A DNA stretch of 64,000 nt from Panicum virgatum (lineage: Eukaryota; Streptophyta; Magnoliopsida; Poales; Poaceae): NCBI RefSeq assembly GCF_016808335.1, contig NC_053147.1, positions 16,912,913-16,976,912 on the forward strand. The letters are read 5' to 3'. This document shows, piece by piece, positions 35,526-45,876 of this stretch. Numbering within the stretch: the stretch's first letter is position 1; every line of letters starts with the position of its first letter. The notes under the pieces are model-generated. The model saw only the letters and a program-made list of their open reading frames with translations. It made no database searches and had not been told where the DNA came from. The position numbers and the translations under genes are program-made.

Positions 35526-35930
35526 AACAAAACAACAACAACAACAACAAGCAAGAATCTGTTTTGCACTTGAGTCAATCTCATTATCAAATGACATAAC
35601 ACAATCCCATTACATATTTTCAGATGATAGAGTACAATTCAAGCTAAATCATTTCAAATGACATAACACAATTGAAGCTCATCAATTTTTTTTTGTACAA
35701 ATGGACTGAACACAATTCAATCTAAACAATTGCTGGAGCCTTCAATCAAAGCTTCGACTTGTTATTCTTCCATGGGAACGCGAGACAATATGCTTTCTGC
35801 ATCACCAGTCAGTTTCAGTCCGGAGGGTTGTAGCTATTGCTCTGAAAGGGATTCCTTGATCAGCTTCTCGGTGAGGTAGCCCCATTACACTGTCAATTGT
35901 ACCAACCTGCACAAAGTTCCGATCGTCAGG

Positions 35931-36065
35931 AACAAGATATATTACAGCATTGTGGTAAAAAGATTGATGGCACAGAACTATATGAGGGCTTTGCGTTGCC
36001 TGGTTTATTTTGAGCTCTTGTACTATTTGTTTGCGAACTGACTCCTGAATGTTCATTTGAATACC
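35931..36065 (-). pseudogene. Captured MAP kinase kinase exon fragment
   Basis: The minus strand reads [20 protein letters not shown] followed by [20 protein letters not shown] and VIYLV. This closely matches the kinase-domain N-lobe of plant MAPKKs of the MKK1/MKK6 (MEK1) group, in the segment after the ATP-binding lysine region. Upstream 'cctatag' looks like a splice acceptor remnant. After YLV the expected kinase sequence (LEYMDRGSL-type) is absent and unrelated sequence follows, so only part of one exon was captured. It lies in the MULE in antisense to the transposase. No kinase activity is possible. Confidence 0.72.
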
Positions 36066-36525
36066 CTATAGGAGAAATTGTAATACTGTTCACTCCATCG
36101 AGCTATAGGTCATATGGTTGAAATAACATCACAATCCAGTCAACAGAGAATTCCAGAACTTTTTGCATGCTTATAATATTTGCTGATGTACATAAATTAG
36201 CACAGGAAAATATGGCTATCCTATTCATTTGGCATTTCCACCTCGTTTAAGTGTATGGTGTAAAGTGAAATGAATGTGGCCATGTCATTGCAGAATGATT
36301 AAACAAAGAAATCACATGATAAGACACAGAGAATTCTGATTGTCAGAAAAAACACATACAATGTGCCATCTAAAGAAAAAGGGGGTTACTTTTCATACCA
36401 AGAAATACAATATTCTACACACCCATTTGTGCCTCACTAGCTGGACAACACTTTCATCTCAAGATCATCTGAAGATCATCCATTGATAGCTGCACATCTT
36501 CCACTTTCATCTTACCATGTAAAAT

Positions 36526-37030
36526 TCAGTATGCAACTATGGAAGAACAGAATAGTGGATCAACTGTTGCAGCTCTCAGACTTACCAAATTCTCCAGAAC
36601 TTCATCAGGAATTTTGTGGAAATAAACCTGGTCATCAACATTTACAGTGGAAATACCAATAGCATCACAGAGGCGGCGAGGGGGCTGCCGACCCAGGCGA
36701 CGGAGGGTGGCGGCGACCCGAGGGAGGCGGTGGAGGGCGGCGGCGACCCGAGGAGGTGGTCCATGGCGGCGGCGGCCCTTGGGAGGCGGCGACCCGAGGG
36801 AGGCGGTGGAGGGCGGCAGAGGAAACCCTAGGCGGTGGCGGCGTCTGGGGGAGACGAAGCGCCATGCCCTGTGCGAGGCCCAGACGGAGACGGACGGAGG
36901 GGCGGCGCTGCTGGAGCTTGTCCGAGGCCGGCGGCGCCTAGGGCAGGCACTCGAATTGCGGCGCGCCTGGAGCTCCAATGGCGGCGCCCAGGAGCGATCC
37001 GCGGGACGGGGCGGAGGGAGACGGAACGGG
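36526..37030 (-). other. GC-rich segment of unknown origin in the MULE
   Basis: A minus-strand open stretch includes VYFHKIPDEVLENLVSLRAA at about 36555-36640 (possibly an exon of another captured gene, not recognised). It is next to a strongly GC-rich block (about 36660-36990) with repeated 'gaggcggtggagggcggcggcgacccgag' phrases, a short minisatellite. I assign no function. Confidence 0.35.
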
Positions 37031-37059
37031 AGCTAACGGCGCGTGGGGTTACACTCGGA

Positions 37060-37207
37060 GGGGGGTTTTACGAAAATCGCAGGCCAGGTTGGGTTGAGGG
37101 GCGGGCGCCTAACTGAAAAAATCCCCAGCTCCGATCGGTGCCTTCGGATGGGGATCCAGTGGCCTCTGTTGGGGGTTTCCAAAGTTTGCACAAGGATCCT
37201 GGTTTCC
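37060..37207 (-). repeat. Right terminal inverted repeat of the MULE
   Basis: Reverse complement of the left end, block for block. Adjacent GC-rich sequence at about 36930-37030 also shares a 'gccctaggcgccgcc' block with the left side near 31690. Confidence 0.88.
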
Positions 37208-37532
37208 ATAGGATATGGTGCCAAGATAAAATGTAAAGACAATAAAAAATAAATGTATTTGACAGATTTGATTGTGTTGTTTTCTCAATCGGCCGTGACC
37301 CTTTATATTTATAGGGTGGAGTCGACTTGTCCCGCAAGAAACCCTATTACAAGAGCTAAATCTATGAAGACACAAGTTGTACTCGGACTTTTTCTTGACC
37401 GATCAGACCGGTCAGACCCACCGGTCGTGGTAGACCGTCTACAGATACCTAGACCGGTCAGACTTTCTGGACATACCGGTCAGCGGTCAGACCGGTCTGT
37501 TCAAGTTGCTGCCAATTTTGGTCGTCAACAAT
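37208..37532 (-). repeat. Antisense LTR of element A, right part
   Basis: This continues the reversed LTR from before the MULE. Read on the minus strand it starts TGTTGACGACCAAAATTGGC at 37532, with ACCGGTCTGACCGGT-type motifs and TATAAATATAAAGG. It is directly followed by sense internal sequence of A, so the junction is an inversion or an insertion of a second LTR. Confidence 0.75.
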
Positions 37533-37618
37533 ATATTATTGATCACCGGCCTTAGACAATTTTGGTCTAGAGGAGTGCTCTTTGCCACGCAAGCTTTGCC
37601 AAAAAACAGGGGGGCATA

Positions 37619-38226
37619 TGTTAACAACCAAAATTGGCAGAGACTGGTCTGACCGGTGCGCTCGAGCAGTCTGACCGGTCGAAGCGTCTATAACTGGTCT
37701 AGCATGACCGACCGATCTGATCGGTGGGTCTAACCGGTCCAAGCAGAGTCCGAGTACAATTTGTACTTTTCATAGATTCAAATCTTGTAATAGGATTTCT
37801 TGCGGGTCAAGTCTACTCCACCCTATAAATCTATAAATATAAAGGGTCACGGCCGTTTGAGGAATCCAAACCAATCGAATCTATAAAATATATTTATCTT
37901 TCATCGTCTTTACCCTTTATCTTTACGCTAGCTTTTCCAACCACGACATGTTGTTCTTCCTTCGTTTTCATGACGGTTGAGGACGTCCTAGCTGGCCTGC
38001 CAAGTCTAGGGCAACCCAAGATGTGCCTGCTCCGACAGATCTCCCCCGGGCGGGCGTTCGTTGGATCCTCGTCGAACTGCCCCGACGAGACCAATCTGAC
38101 CGATCCACCATACCGGTCTGACCGATCCACCATACCGGTCTGACCGGTTGGTACCGCGGCGCTGCAAGGTATGCCGCTGTTCGCCGCATTCTAGTTTCGT
38201 GTATTGACTCCGAATCGGCGCCAACA
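37619..38226 (+). repeat. 3' LTR of element A (complete sense copy)
   Basis: The copy runs from TGTTAACAACC to GGCGCCAACA, 608 bp, preceded by AAAAAACAGGGGGGCATA. It shares TATA sequence and the ACCGGTCTGACCGGT motifs with 1807-2395. One CCGGTCTGACCGATCCACCATA segment is duplicated near 38095-38150. Confidence 0.85.
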
Positions 38227-38339
38227 CTTTCGTATGCACCAAAACACTCAACGAGTCAGTTTCTCCTTCACCCTCCAGCCTTCCTCCACTGGCTGCCACT
38301 TGGACCCCACGAGTCAGTTTCTCCTTCAACCTCCAGCCT

Positions 38340-38545
38340 TCCTCCACACGTAGCCGCCAGTTTCGACGTCCGCTCTCGTAGCTCCGCGGCCTGCAGCGCC
38401 TCTCCGTCGCCGCCAACACCTTATGCGGGCCCATCCCACCGTCGCTCGCGCGCCTGCAGCAGTTCCTCCACCTCAACCTCTCCAACAATGCCCCGCCAGC
38501 GCTCGCGCTCCGTGGCCTCCGTGAATTCATGGGAGACGAGGACAT
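38340..38545 (+). pseudogene. LRR receptor-kinase fragment, sense
   Basis: The plus strand reads LRGLQRLSVAANTLCGPIPP followed by SLARLQQFLHLNLSNNA, two leucine-rich repeats of the plant receptor-kinase type (LxxLxLxxNxLxGxIPxxLxxL). These resemble the N-terminal LRRs of BAM/CLAVATA1-like kinases. The sequence then leaves the family. It lies immediately right of element A and is only about 60 codons long. A related piece occurs in reverse at about 38850-38960. No kinase domain is present. Confidence 0.6.
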
Positions 38546-38849
38546 GTGCTCCCGCATGGTGATCCTCCGAGCTGGAGGCGCGCCAGGCCTTTGTCACCGA
38601 GCAATCGATGGTCAATTCGGCAGCACGAGATAGAAATTTGAATGGATTAATGGTGAAAAAAGCTACGGAATGCTGGGATTGAAGCAATGCGCTTCGAACG
38701 TGACTGAATTTGACCACACAGGAAATCCAATCAAAACACAATGTAATTGTCACGAACAGATGCAAACATTCAGGCATTCAGCATCTACAACTGAAATCCA
38801 AAACAAACAAGGAGAAACAGAGCATACCTCTCTGTGCGGTCTCTCGGCA

Positions 38850-38960
38850 TCGGGGGTGCGGAGGCCCGCAAGCGACGGCAGGAAGGGCCGTTAAAGGCAT
38901 TGTTGGAGAGGTTGATGTGGAGGAGCTGCTGCAGACGCGCGAGGACATGAACGTGCAGGG
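38850..38960 (-). pseudogene. LRR receptor-kinase fragment, inverted copy
   Basis: The minus strand reads RLQQLLHINLSNNAFNGP, nearly the same LRR segment as at 38440-38500 but in opposite orientation about 400 bp away. The two could pair as a hairpin in RNA crossing both. Confidence 0.55.
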
Positions 38961-39182
38961 AAGTAGATGAAGGTGTATTGAAGTATATGTTCTCTGGTTC
39001 CTTTCTAAATTAAGTCTTGAGGTAGTCGAATGACTTTTTTTTTTCTCGAACACGCAGGAATCTACGCGTCGTTGTATTAATAGGAATCTACGCGTCATTG
39101 TATTAATAGATAGAAAGATCGGTCTGAATTACAATGTCGAATCCACGGCCTGAGTTTGTTTTTTTGTTACAAACGCGCCTTA

Positions 39183-39530
39183 GGGCAAGTATATTGGTGT
39201 CGTCTAATAGGTAGTCTCATGCATACAACGTAATTTTGAGACGCCTTATTAGACAACTTATACAATAGGTTGTCTCATAAAACTCTTTAATTCTTTAATT
39301 TGTGTAAATAAGAAAAAGGAATGTTGTATGTTGCATGCCAACTAAAACTCTTACAATGGTGGTCTAGTTGTCTCATAGTCCTAAAATTTAGCTTATGAGA
39401 CGGTTGTCTCGCGAAACAACGACCTCTTTCTCTCACCTCGCTCTCTCTCATCCACACATCATCAAAAATCCTATGTGGCATTGCATGAGATGAGCTATGA
39501 GACCACTAACGTGTAGCAATATACTTGACC
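39183..39530. mobile_element. Candidate MITE with GGGCAAGTATATTG ends
   Basis: The stretch of about 348 bp starts GGGCAAGTATATTG and ends with the complement of GGTCAAGTATATTGC. It has internal inverted 'gtctcat'/'atgagac' repeats and no coding. The target duplication is unclear (flanks TTA and ATA), so I do not assign a superfamily. Confidence 0.6.
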
Positions 39531-40739
39531 ATATGAGAGGTAAACAACCACACACCCAACAAAGTCGCACATGAGCTATGCCAGCATCTCCCCCATCGCC
39601 TTCGCCCCCGCCAACTTCCACAAGACCGCCTGCTCGTTAGCAGGGCCGTCTCTAGGAATTCGAGGCCCCAGGCCGAAATGCAAAATGAGGCCTTAAAATA
39701 TATAAGAATATATATTTTCTTGCAATTATGCAATTCCTGTTTTTAATAAAAATAAATAAAAGTAAATCAAATTTAAACCACACTTCATAACTAATCAACA
39801 AAAAAGAAGATAATAAAAAATGAAAACACCAAACCTACCGTGGAGTAGAGCGTGGTGTCCAAGGCAACTGGGCACCAGGCAATGTTGTTGGCTTGTTGCC
39901 TTGTTGGTCGGTCATCCTAGGGGCCAGCGCCCAGCGGGCAGCGTACGCGGCAGCTGGTAGGCTCCCAGTAGCCATCGCGGTTGTCGTCGTGGCCGGCAGA
40001 TGCAGGATGCACGCGCGCAGGCACGCAGCCCAGTCCTAGCCTACAGTGACAGCGATCGGACAACGATTTGTGTTCTATTTCGCCGATGATGATTCGCTAG
40101 CCAGAGTAGAGTGCCCAGCTGCCGAGCTGCACCTTGACCCAACTACTTGGGAGCGCCTTGGCCCAACTACTTGGGGGCCCCTTGTTGGGGGCGCCACCTT
40201 CGGCCACACGCCGAAGGCCCCACCTCGAGCAAGCGAGTCGAGACTGGACAGAGGCCTCAGACGACGAGGTCTTTGCATGATGAGCAAAGATCCGACAAGA
40301 GAAGGGCGAACCGAAGGCCCAGCGAAGATCCCGACCGCTTCGCCAAGGCGCGCGAAGCCGGGACAAAGAGGCAAGAGACCGATACGAGCGACGACCGGAA
40401 GCAAGACGAAGATCGGCTACGGGGTCGAGTACCGGAGCAGACTGACAATGATGTTGGCAGCCATGCCGCGGCGGGTCTAAGTGGGAGTCTAACTGTAATC
40501 CACTGAGTGATGTACAAGTACGGGTCTGCTCTGAGAATATTATAGAAATCTAGCCGTTGGAGGGCATTACAGTGTAATTTGGAGGGCTGGTAGGTGAACC
40601 GCCGCCTATAAATACTCCTTCAATACAAGGAGAGAGAATACCGGGCGATTGTCCGAAGGCTACTTCTGTTTCCTCGTGTTCGCTACGTCTTCGCATTACG
40701 CACGTTACCTGACTGTTATAGTGTTCTCCTCTCCGGAGA
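39531..40739. other. Repeat-like region with possible LTR remnant
   Basis: Near 39630 'cagggccgtctctaggaattcgaggcccc' resembles the end of a DNA element, but no second end is seen. From about 40183 (TGTTGGGGGCGCCACC..) to about 40735 the sequence resembles an LTR, with CCTATAAATACTCC near 40603. No partner LTR or target duplication is found, so this stays tentative. The open frames across 40046-40517 are compositional. Confidence 0.35.
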
Positions 40740-41560
40740 CACTCTCCACCAAGACCCCTCCGTTTGGGGGGGCTCTGTGCCGTCGCCCAGCTGGCCCGTG
40801 GCCATCGATGGGCCTGCCTGTTAGTCTCCAGCAGCACAGGGCGGGCATCCATGTGGCAGCCATTGAAAATGCAGCGGTTGCGCATTTTCCAAATGGACCA
40901 AGCCGTGAGGATCATCAGGGAGTTCAGCCCTTTTCTAGCAGCCTTCGGCGCTCTGCGCCACCTCCACCAATCTTTGGAGGTGGCAAACTCCAAAGAAGGA
41001 GCCAAGTGCTGCAGACCGACCCTTTGAAGGACGGACGTCCATACCTGTCTTGTGAAAACACAAGACGTGAGAATGTGCTTGACTGTCTCATCCTCTTGGT
41101 CGCAAAGGAGGCACTTGTCCGGGTGTTGGAGTCCCCGACGGGCTAGCCGATCCGCCATCCAGCATCTGTTGAGAATGGCCAACCAGAGGAACATCTTGCA
41201 CCGAAGGGGCGCCCAAGACTTCCAAAGAGCTTGTACGGCTCAAAACCAGATGAGCCCACAAAGAACCTGGTGTAAGCTGATCGAGCGGAGTAAGACCCTG
41301 AGCTCTCTGGCATCCACAGATGTTGGTCCGGTTGGCCCTCGAGCAACTGAACGTTTTCTAGGGCATCCCAAAGCTCCAGGTAATCCACTATAGCTGGAAC
41401 CGACAAGCCTCCTGCAATGTCGCCCACCCAACACAAATCTTGTATGGCCTCATGAACAGTCCTCCAAGACCGCGCCCGCTTGTTCACGAAAGGGACCAAA
41501 GCCGGAGCAAGGTCGAATGGCTTCTGAGTTCTGACTTCTGAATGCAAGACTGGATATTAG
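40740..41560 (-). pseudogene. LINE ORF2 C-terminal fragment (zf-RVT domain)
   Basis: The minus strand reads a 5'-truncated LINE segment. An upstream part (about 41547-41190: GSYSARSAYTRFF) continues after a frame change to FLWLAILNRCWMADRLARRG and CLLCDQEDETVKHILTSC (about 41190-41060). That is the zinc-binding reverse-transcriptase domain with C-x2-C..H-x4-C. SIWKMRNRCIFNG follows near 40890. Reverse transcriptase and endonuclease are absent and no poly-A tail is visible at the low-coordinate end. It is a dead copy. Confidence 0.85.
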
Positions 41561-42817
41561 CATTAGCTATCTGATTGTGATTAGTTATATAAGTATTTGG
41601 TTCTACTACTATCTCATTCTTTCGATTTCTGCAGTAGCTGGATATAAGATCACAAATCACAGTTACATCTTACATGACATGCCTCATAATTTTCCATTTG
41701 AAGTACTTGATATTTGATGCATGCCTGGTCAGCATGAATAAAGGGATTGATCACATACTAAGGATAGTTTGATACTATACTTGACAAATAGACTTGTAGT
41801 AGTAACCTTGCTTTGTGTACAATGCTTTCAAAGTCACAGATCATATCACAGTTCGCGAACATCTGGGGCTTCATACTTGATATTTGTTCTGGTACATCCT
41901 ACTTAACTCGATACATATGGGATCATTGATGAACAGAAAGTTGCATCAGTACAAAATTTAAGACTTTAAGTGTGTGACAGTGCAAATGCAAGATTTGATG
42001 AGCTCTCGATCCGTGGCCTGTCACTGATGCTCGCTGGATCCACTCAATTCGTGTCCTCTGCTCACCAGACACGCTCGATACATGTCCTGGTGCCACCCTT
42101 GTCGTCGCTCCCGCCCTGACCTCCCCTCACCTATCGTTATCGGCGCCGCGGCCTGGCGCCGCCATCGTCACCTCCACTTCGGAGAGCATGGGGAAGGAGG
42201 GGGCAAATGTTTTCTCTCTGGGTTTGTTTGATGATAGAAAATGAACGGTTGAAGGAGGGCTCTCGGGATGAGAGTATTAGGAGAGCCCACTCAAAATAGT
42301 TTTTCCGTAGTTTTTTGAATGCTGCTCACCACACTTAGCAGCATACGCCAATTTTTTAGGGCGATCTCCTATTTAAGGAGAGCGGCAACAAAACAAATTC
42401 GAATTTGTTTTGAGTTTGAAAAGTTTGTTAATAGTTAATTTGTAACATTTTTCTAGATCTTATTTTACTGTAATGTTAATAGTGTTGTCCTATGATAGCC
42501 ACAAATTAAATTCAAAAATATGTGACTCCGAATCTGTGTAGATTACATTGACAGAACTGCGGGACGAAATAATTAAGTATGGTAAAAATAGCGAATGAGA
42601 GAACGTGAAAAGTATTTTTCGCATATTCAATGATCCTTAGCAGTAGCTTCGCCAACTAGAAACTGCAGCAAACCAGACCGAGCTTCTTACTTACACTGAA
42701 AGATACAAGAGTACACAGAGCGCAAGCCTTAAACAACAAAAGCTTCTTCCATTGCCCAAATCAGAAGACGTACTGGTATAACATTGCTATGACAAATCTG
42801 AACATTATCGTGACGTG
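41561..42817. other. Intergenic sequence, no gene seen
   Basis: AT-rich text with a short GC-rich patch near 42090-42190. It ends at the 3' side of the GCIP-family gene and presumably includes its 3' UTR in the last few hundred bases. I recognise no element ends or RNA genes. Confidence 0.45.
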
Positions 42818-44807
42818 CTACTGGCTAATAGTAAGATTTTCCATCTCGTCCACCAAATCACCAGCTAACTCAGCCTCCAGAGATCCAAGGCACTTCTCGA
42901 ATCCTTCAAGAGCTCCAAAGGCATTCGCAGGTGAGCCACCAAGGTGTCCTATTTCCTCGCGCATTCCATTGATGCCATCATACAGTCTTTTTACAGCAAT
43001 CTTCATCTCAGATGTGTCTTGTGGGGGATATACAGAAGCCCCAATATCATTGACCTGGCCGGCAATCTCCTTGCAATGGCTCAGCAATTTTTCCATTGGC
43101 TCAACTTTGTCCTCATTAGCCCCGTTCTTGTTACCTGTGCTCTTGAGCAAACCAGTAATGAAACGAATCGCCTCTTTCACTACAACCAGTGAATCAGATA
43201 CCACCTCAACAACCAACTTAGCAACAGCAACCTCCTCTTCAGTGAAATCATCATCATCCATATCAAGATCAGATATCTCATCTCTATCCGAACAACTCGC
43301 GGTGTCCACAGCACCATTGGAAGATTTTTCAGCAGTATTATCACCAGAATCACCAATAGGGAGTTCCTTCATCTCTCGGAGAACATCTTTCAGGCACACA
43401 CCTATCTGGGTCATGGCTCGTCCTATGGCAGTACAGTTTGACGTTGGCACCTTCTTGAGAGCAGCACAGGCTTCCCATACAGTTCCTGTTACCTGGGGTA
43501 TAGTTGTGTTTCGATCAGGGCTGCGAGATTCTGCATCAGATTAAAAAAAAAGGATTGTTAGCCCAACTAAAAATCTTCTGAGGGATTAAGATAAATAAAG
43601 CACAAGACTCGAGGTCTCTGAATGTGACATTTGCATCACTGCTATTTCAGATGTCCTTTACCATGACTAGAATCACAATACAGACGCAACTGACACTGAT
43701 AAAAAGTCACATGCTTCTCCATCTTCAAATATGTGCAGTTAAACCAGAAATTTTAAGTCATGTGATTCTTTCATCATCAACATTGCTTTATACTTGATTC
43801 TGACTAATAGTTTTCCATATAACAATCAGTACGGACTATCTTGGGGCATTGTTTTAGACAAATAACAGCACCATATAAGCTTTGGCAGTTTTTTTTACAT
43901 ACCATAAGCAGAAACAGCATGCTTGAACAATGAGAAGCTAGAGTCAACCACGTTCTTTGCAGAACCACAGATGGACTTGTGAAGAGTAGGTCCAGCACCA
44001 ACCATGCTTCCGTGGCAAACCAAAAGGAAACCTTGTAGGATGTTGAAATATGCAACAATGTTCTCCTTCAAGGTCTCTACATTAGGCAAGTCGCCACTCC
44101 AGAGCATTCCAGCTGCAGCAAAAGACAGGCATCAGCCCTCAAACAGAATCGCATAGTGTGTATAAAACAGAATTGCTCTACCCTAAGAACTAGCTAGAAA
44201 CAAATTGCCTAATACCATTGCAGATACCATAGCTAATTTACTACATTCAGCAGAACAGCTATGTACAATCTGGTAACTGCTAAGTTAACTTACCCGAACC
44301 TGACTTCCTATGGAGCACTGATTCAGACAAAAACAAGATTTTCTTCTTTAAAAAAAACGAACAAAACAAGATTTTCCGAACCTATCAAACTTTAATTCTT
44401 GTCCCTGAAATAAACCAGCTTATGCACTCCCAGAGAAATTCCCAATCAATTCAACTACATATTCATGCTCTGGCAGCAAAGCGCGAGAAACTAAGTACAT
44501 GAAATCGCTCAATTTTGCACTAACCGACGGTGGCCTGCCTAGAAACCTGCTCGCCGAGCTTAACGACCTCAGACCACTCCGTCCGCTCCAAGCTCCCCGG
44601 AACCGCCTCCGCCATCATCTGAAACACGAAGAACGAACAAGCGTCAAGCGTGTGGGCGGCGCGGCGAGGTTTTCGCGTGGGATCAGAGCTGGGCCAAGAC
44701 CATGGTACCTGGAAGGTGTCGTTGATGGTCTGGAGATGCGAATCCAGGAATCGGGACAGCTCGCCGCCGCCCGCCGCTTTCTTCCCACTTCCTCCTTTCT
44801 TCGACAT
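42818..44807 (-). CDS. GCIP-family cyclin-D1-binding protein homolog
   Basis: Four exons join in frame to 371 codons: 44807-44709, 44618-44525, 44112-43903 and 43530-42818. All junctions are GT..AG (for example CAG/GTACC, TTTCAG/ATGATG, TCG/GTTAGT, GCTGCAG/CTGG, ATG/GTATGT, GATGCAG/AATC). The protein matches the GCIP (Grap2 and cyclin-D-interacting, CCNDBP1) family: the helical N-terminal part includes HLQTINDTFQ, FLLVCHGSMVGAGPTLH, and VWEACAALKKVPTSNCTAIG. An acidic DLDMDDDDFTEEE lies near residues 222-234 and a helical C-terminal domain ends in LVDEMENLTISQ. Animal members bind cyclin D and repress transcription; the plant role is not shown here. I chose the ATG giving MSKKGGSGKK; an upstream in-frame ATG at 44975 would add 56 residues of low-complexity sequence. 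It is tandem with the PSS gene, about 1.1 kb upstream of this gene's start. Confidence 0.9.
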
Positions 44808-44975
44808 CGCGGCGGCCGTGGCTGTGGCGCGTCGGGACCGGGAAGAAGAGGGCGGCGCGAGCGGCGAGGAGCCGACGGGGACAAGAGACGGCGCCGCGGC
44901 GGTGGACGGGTTTATGCGGTTAGGGCTCGGGATTCTCGATGTCGGAGTTGCGCGAGCCGTTAAGAATCGCATCAA

Positions 44976-45876
44976 GATTCGTGCGAGGAAGTGTTTTCTC
45001 TCTCCAGCGAAACGCGAAAGCGAAGAGTGCTGTTTTGGCTTTGTTTGGACAGTAAAATCTCAAAAGTCCTCTTCGTGTTCTATTTTAAAATTAGTTGATA
45101 ATTAGTCAAAAAAAACTAGTTGATAATTTATTGTACCACTACAAAATTGACATAGCTTTTGCCTTTTTTTTTTTGCTCTGAACACTACCTAAGCTTTGCG
45201 AGCAAGTCTAACGTTTGAAGAAATATCGAAAGTGCTTTGACTTAAATTAAAAGGAAAAATTCATTCTTAACCATCGAACTATCGCTTGAGAGTTGAGTTT
45301 GATTTTGACCATCTAACTCTAACATCAGAAATTTTCACCATCCAACTGTTAAAATCATTGCATTTATCTATTTAGCTATTTTGAAAGGTGCGTGGACAAC
45401 TGTGAAGGTGGAATCCACATGTCAGTTCCTTTTTCACTCTCCTCTCTCCTTTTTAACTCAGGCAATAGTTTGATGATAAAAAAATAGACTCTTTACTAGT
45501 CAAAAAAACAAAACTGTTGAGACAAACTAAATACCAGCTTTGACTTAGAACAAAACTGAACTTTAGAACCCAAACATGCGATGATCATGCTTTATTTGAT
45601 TAATTACTCCAGATTTAATGCTGCAGTATTCTTAATTATTCGTCAAATCTCATTCTGGCAGCAATGAGCTACTGTAACATTTTTTGGGGGAATAAAGTAG
45701 GAGCACTGCTATGTCATATACTACTGTGATAACTGACAAACCAAGTTCCTGCCAGGAGCTGCAGAAAAATGGGCTCCCCTAATACGTAAGTTACATCACA
45801 TATCACATATGTACAGCGCCTGTATCCAAGAAAGGAATCGAGTTTTAAATTGTCTAAGATAGATTCTTGCAATCTA
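44976..45876. other. Spacer between GCIP gene and PSS gene
   Basis: This holds the promoter side of the GCIP gene and the 3' UTR side of the PSS gene. A minus-strand AATAAA at about 45596-45591, some 280 bases past the PSS stop, is a plausible polyadenylation signal. The middle (about 45240-45470) has MITE-like text ('accatcgaactatc', 'accatctaactc', 'accatccaactg') without clear ends. Confidence 0.45.

Larger units (their letters stand above)
31430..37207 (+). mobile_element. Mutator-like element (FAR1-type MULE) with captured gene pieces
   Basis: The terminal inverted repeats start GGAAACTAGGGTCCTTGTGC on the left and, complemented, GGAAACCAGGATCCTTGTGC on the right. Similarity continues for about 140 bp and more weakly for roughly 300 bp. 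The interior encodes a decayed FAR1/MULE transposase (plus strand), an RNase H-like fragment (plus) and a MAP kinase kinase exon (minus). Both flanks are the antisense LTR of element A, so the element inserted there. I could not find the 8-11 bp target duplication expected for a MULE; the right flank differs from the LTR reference near 37208-37222. Confidence 0.85.
1807..38226 (+). mobile_element. Outer LTR retrotransposon A, with nested insertions
   Basis: Two similar LTRs of about 600 bp begin TGTTRAYAACCAAAATTG and end GGCGCCAACA. They lie at 1807-2395 and 37619-38226 in the same orientation. Flanking 5-mers are CTTCC (left) and CTTTC (right), one mismatch from a perfect target-site duplication. 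After the left LTR comes a TGGCGACTTCGCTGGGGAC-type primer-binding region, and a G-rich polypurine tract precedes the right LTR. Without insertions the internal part is only about 2 kb and holds just a gag-like remnant (2434-4199 continuing at 30996-31281), so A looks non-autonomous. Element B interrupts it at 4200. The 3' end is rearranged: a short sense LTR start and an antisense LTR split by a MULE precede the complete right LTR. The two LTRs could instead belong to two related copies. Confidence 0.7.

Noticed and set aside
31430..37222. 9-bp target duplication for the MULE
   Set aside because: Sequences beside the two ends do not form a direct repeat; comparison with the LTR of A did not reveal one either.
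40183..40735. LTR-like stretch with a TATA box
   Set aside because: No second LTR, primer-binding region or target duplication found, so it is only mentioned as tentative.
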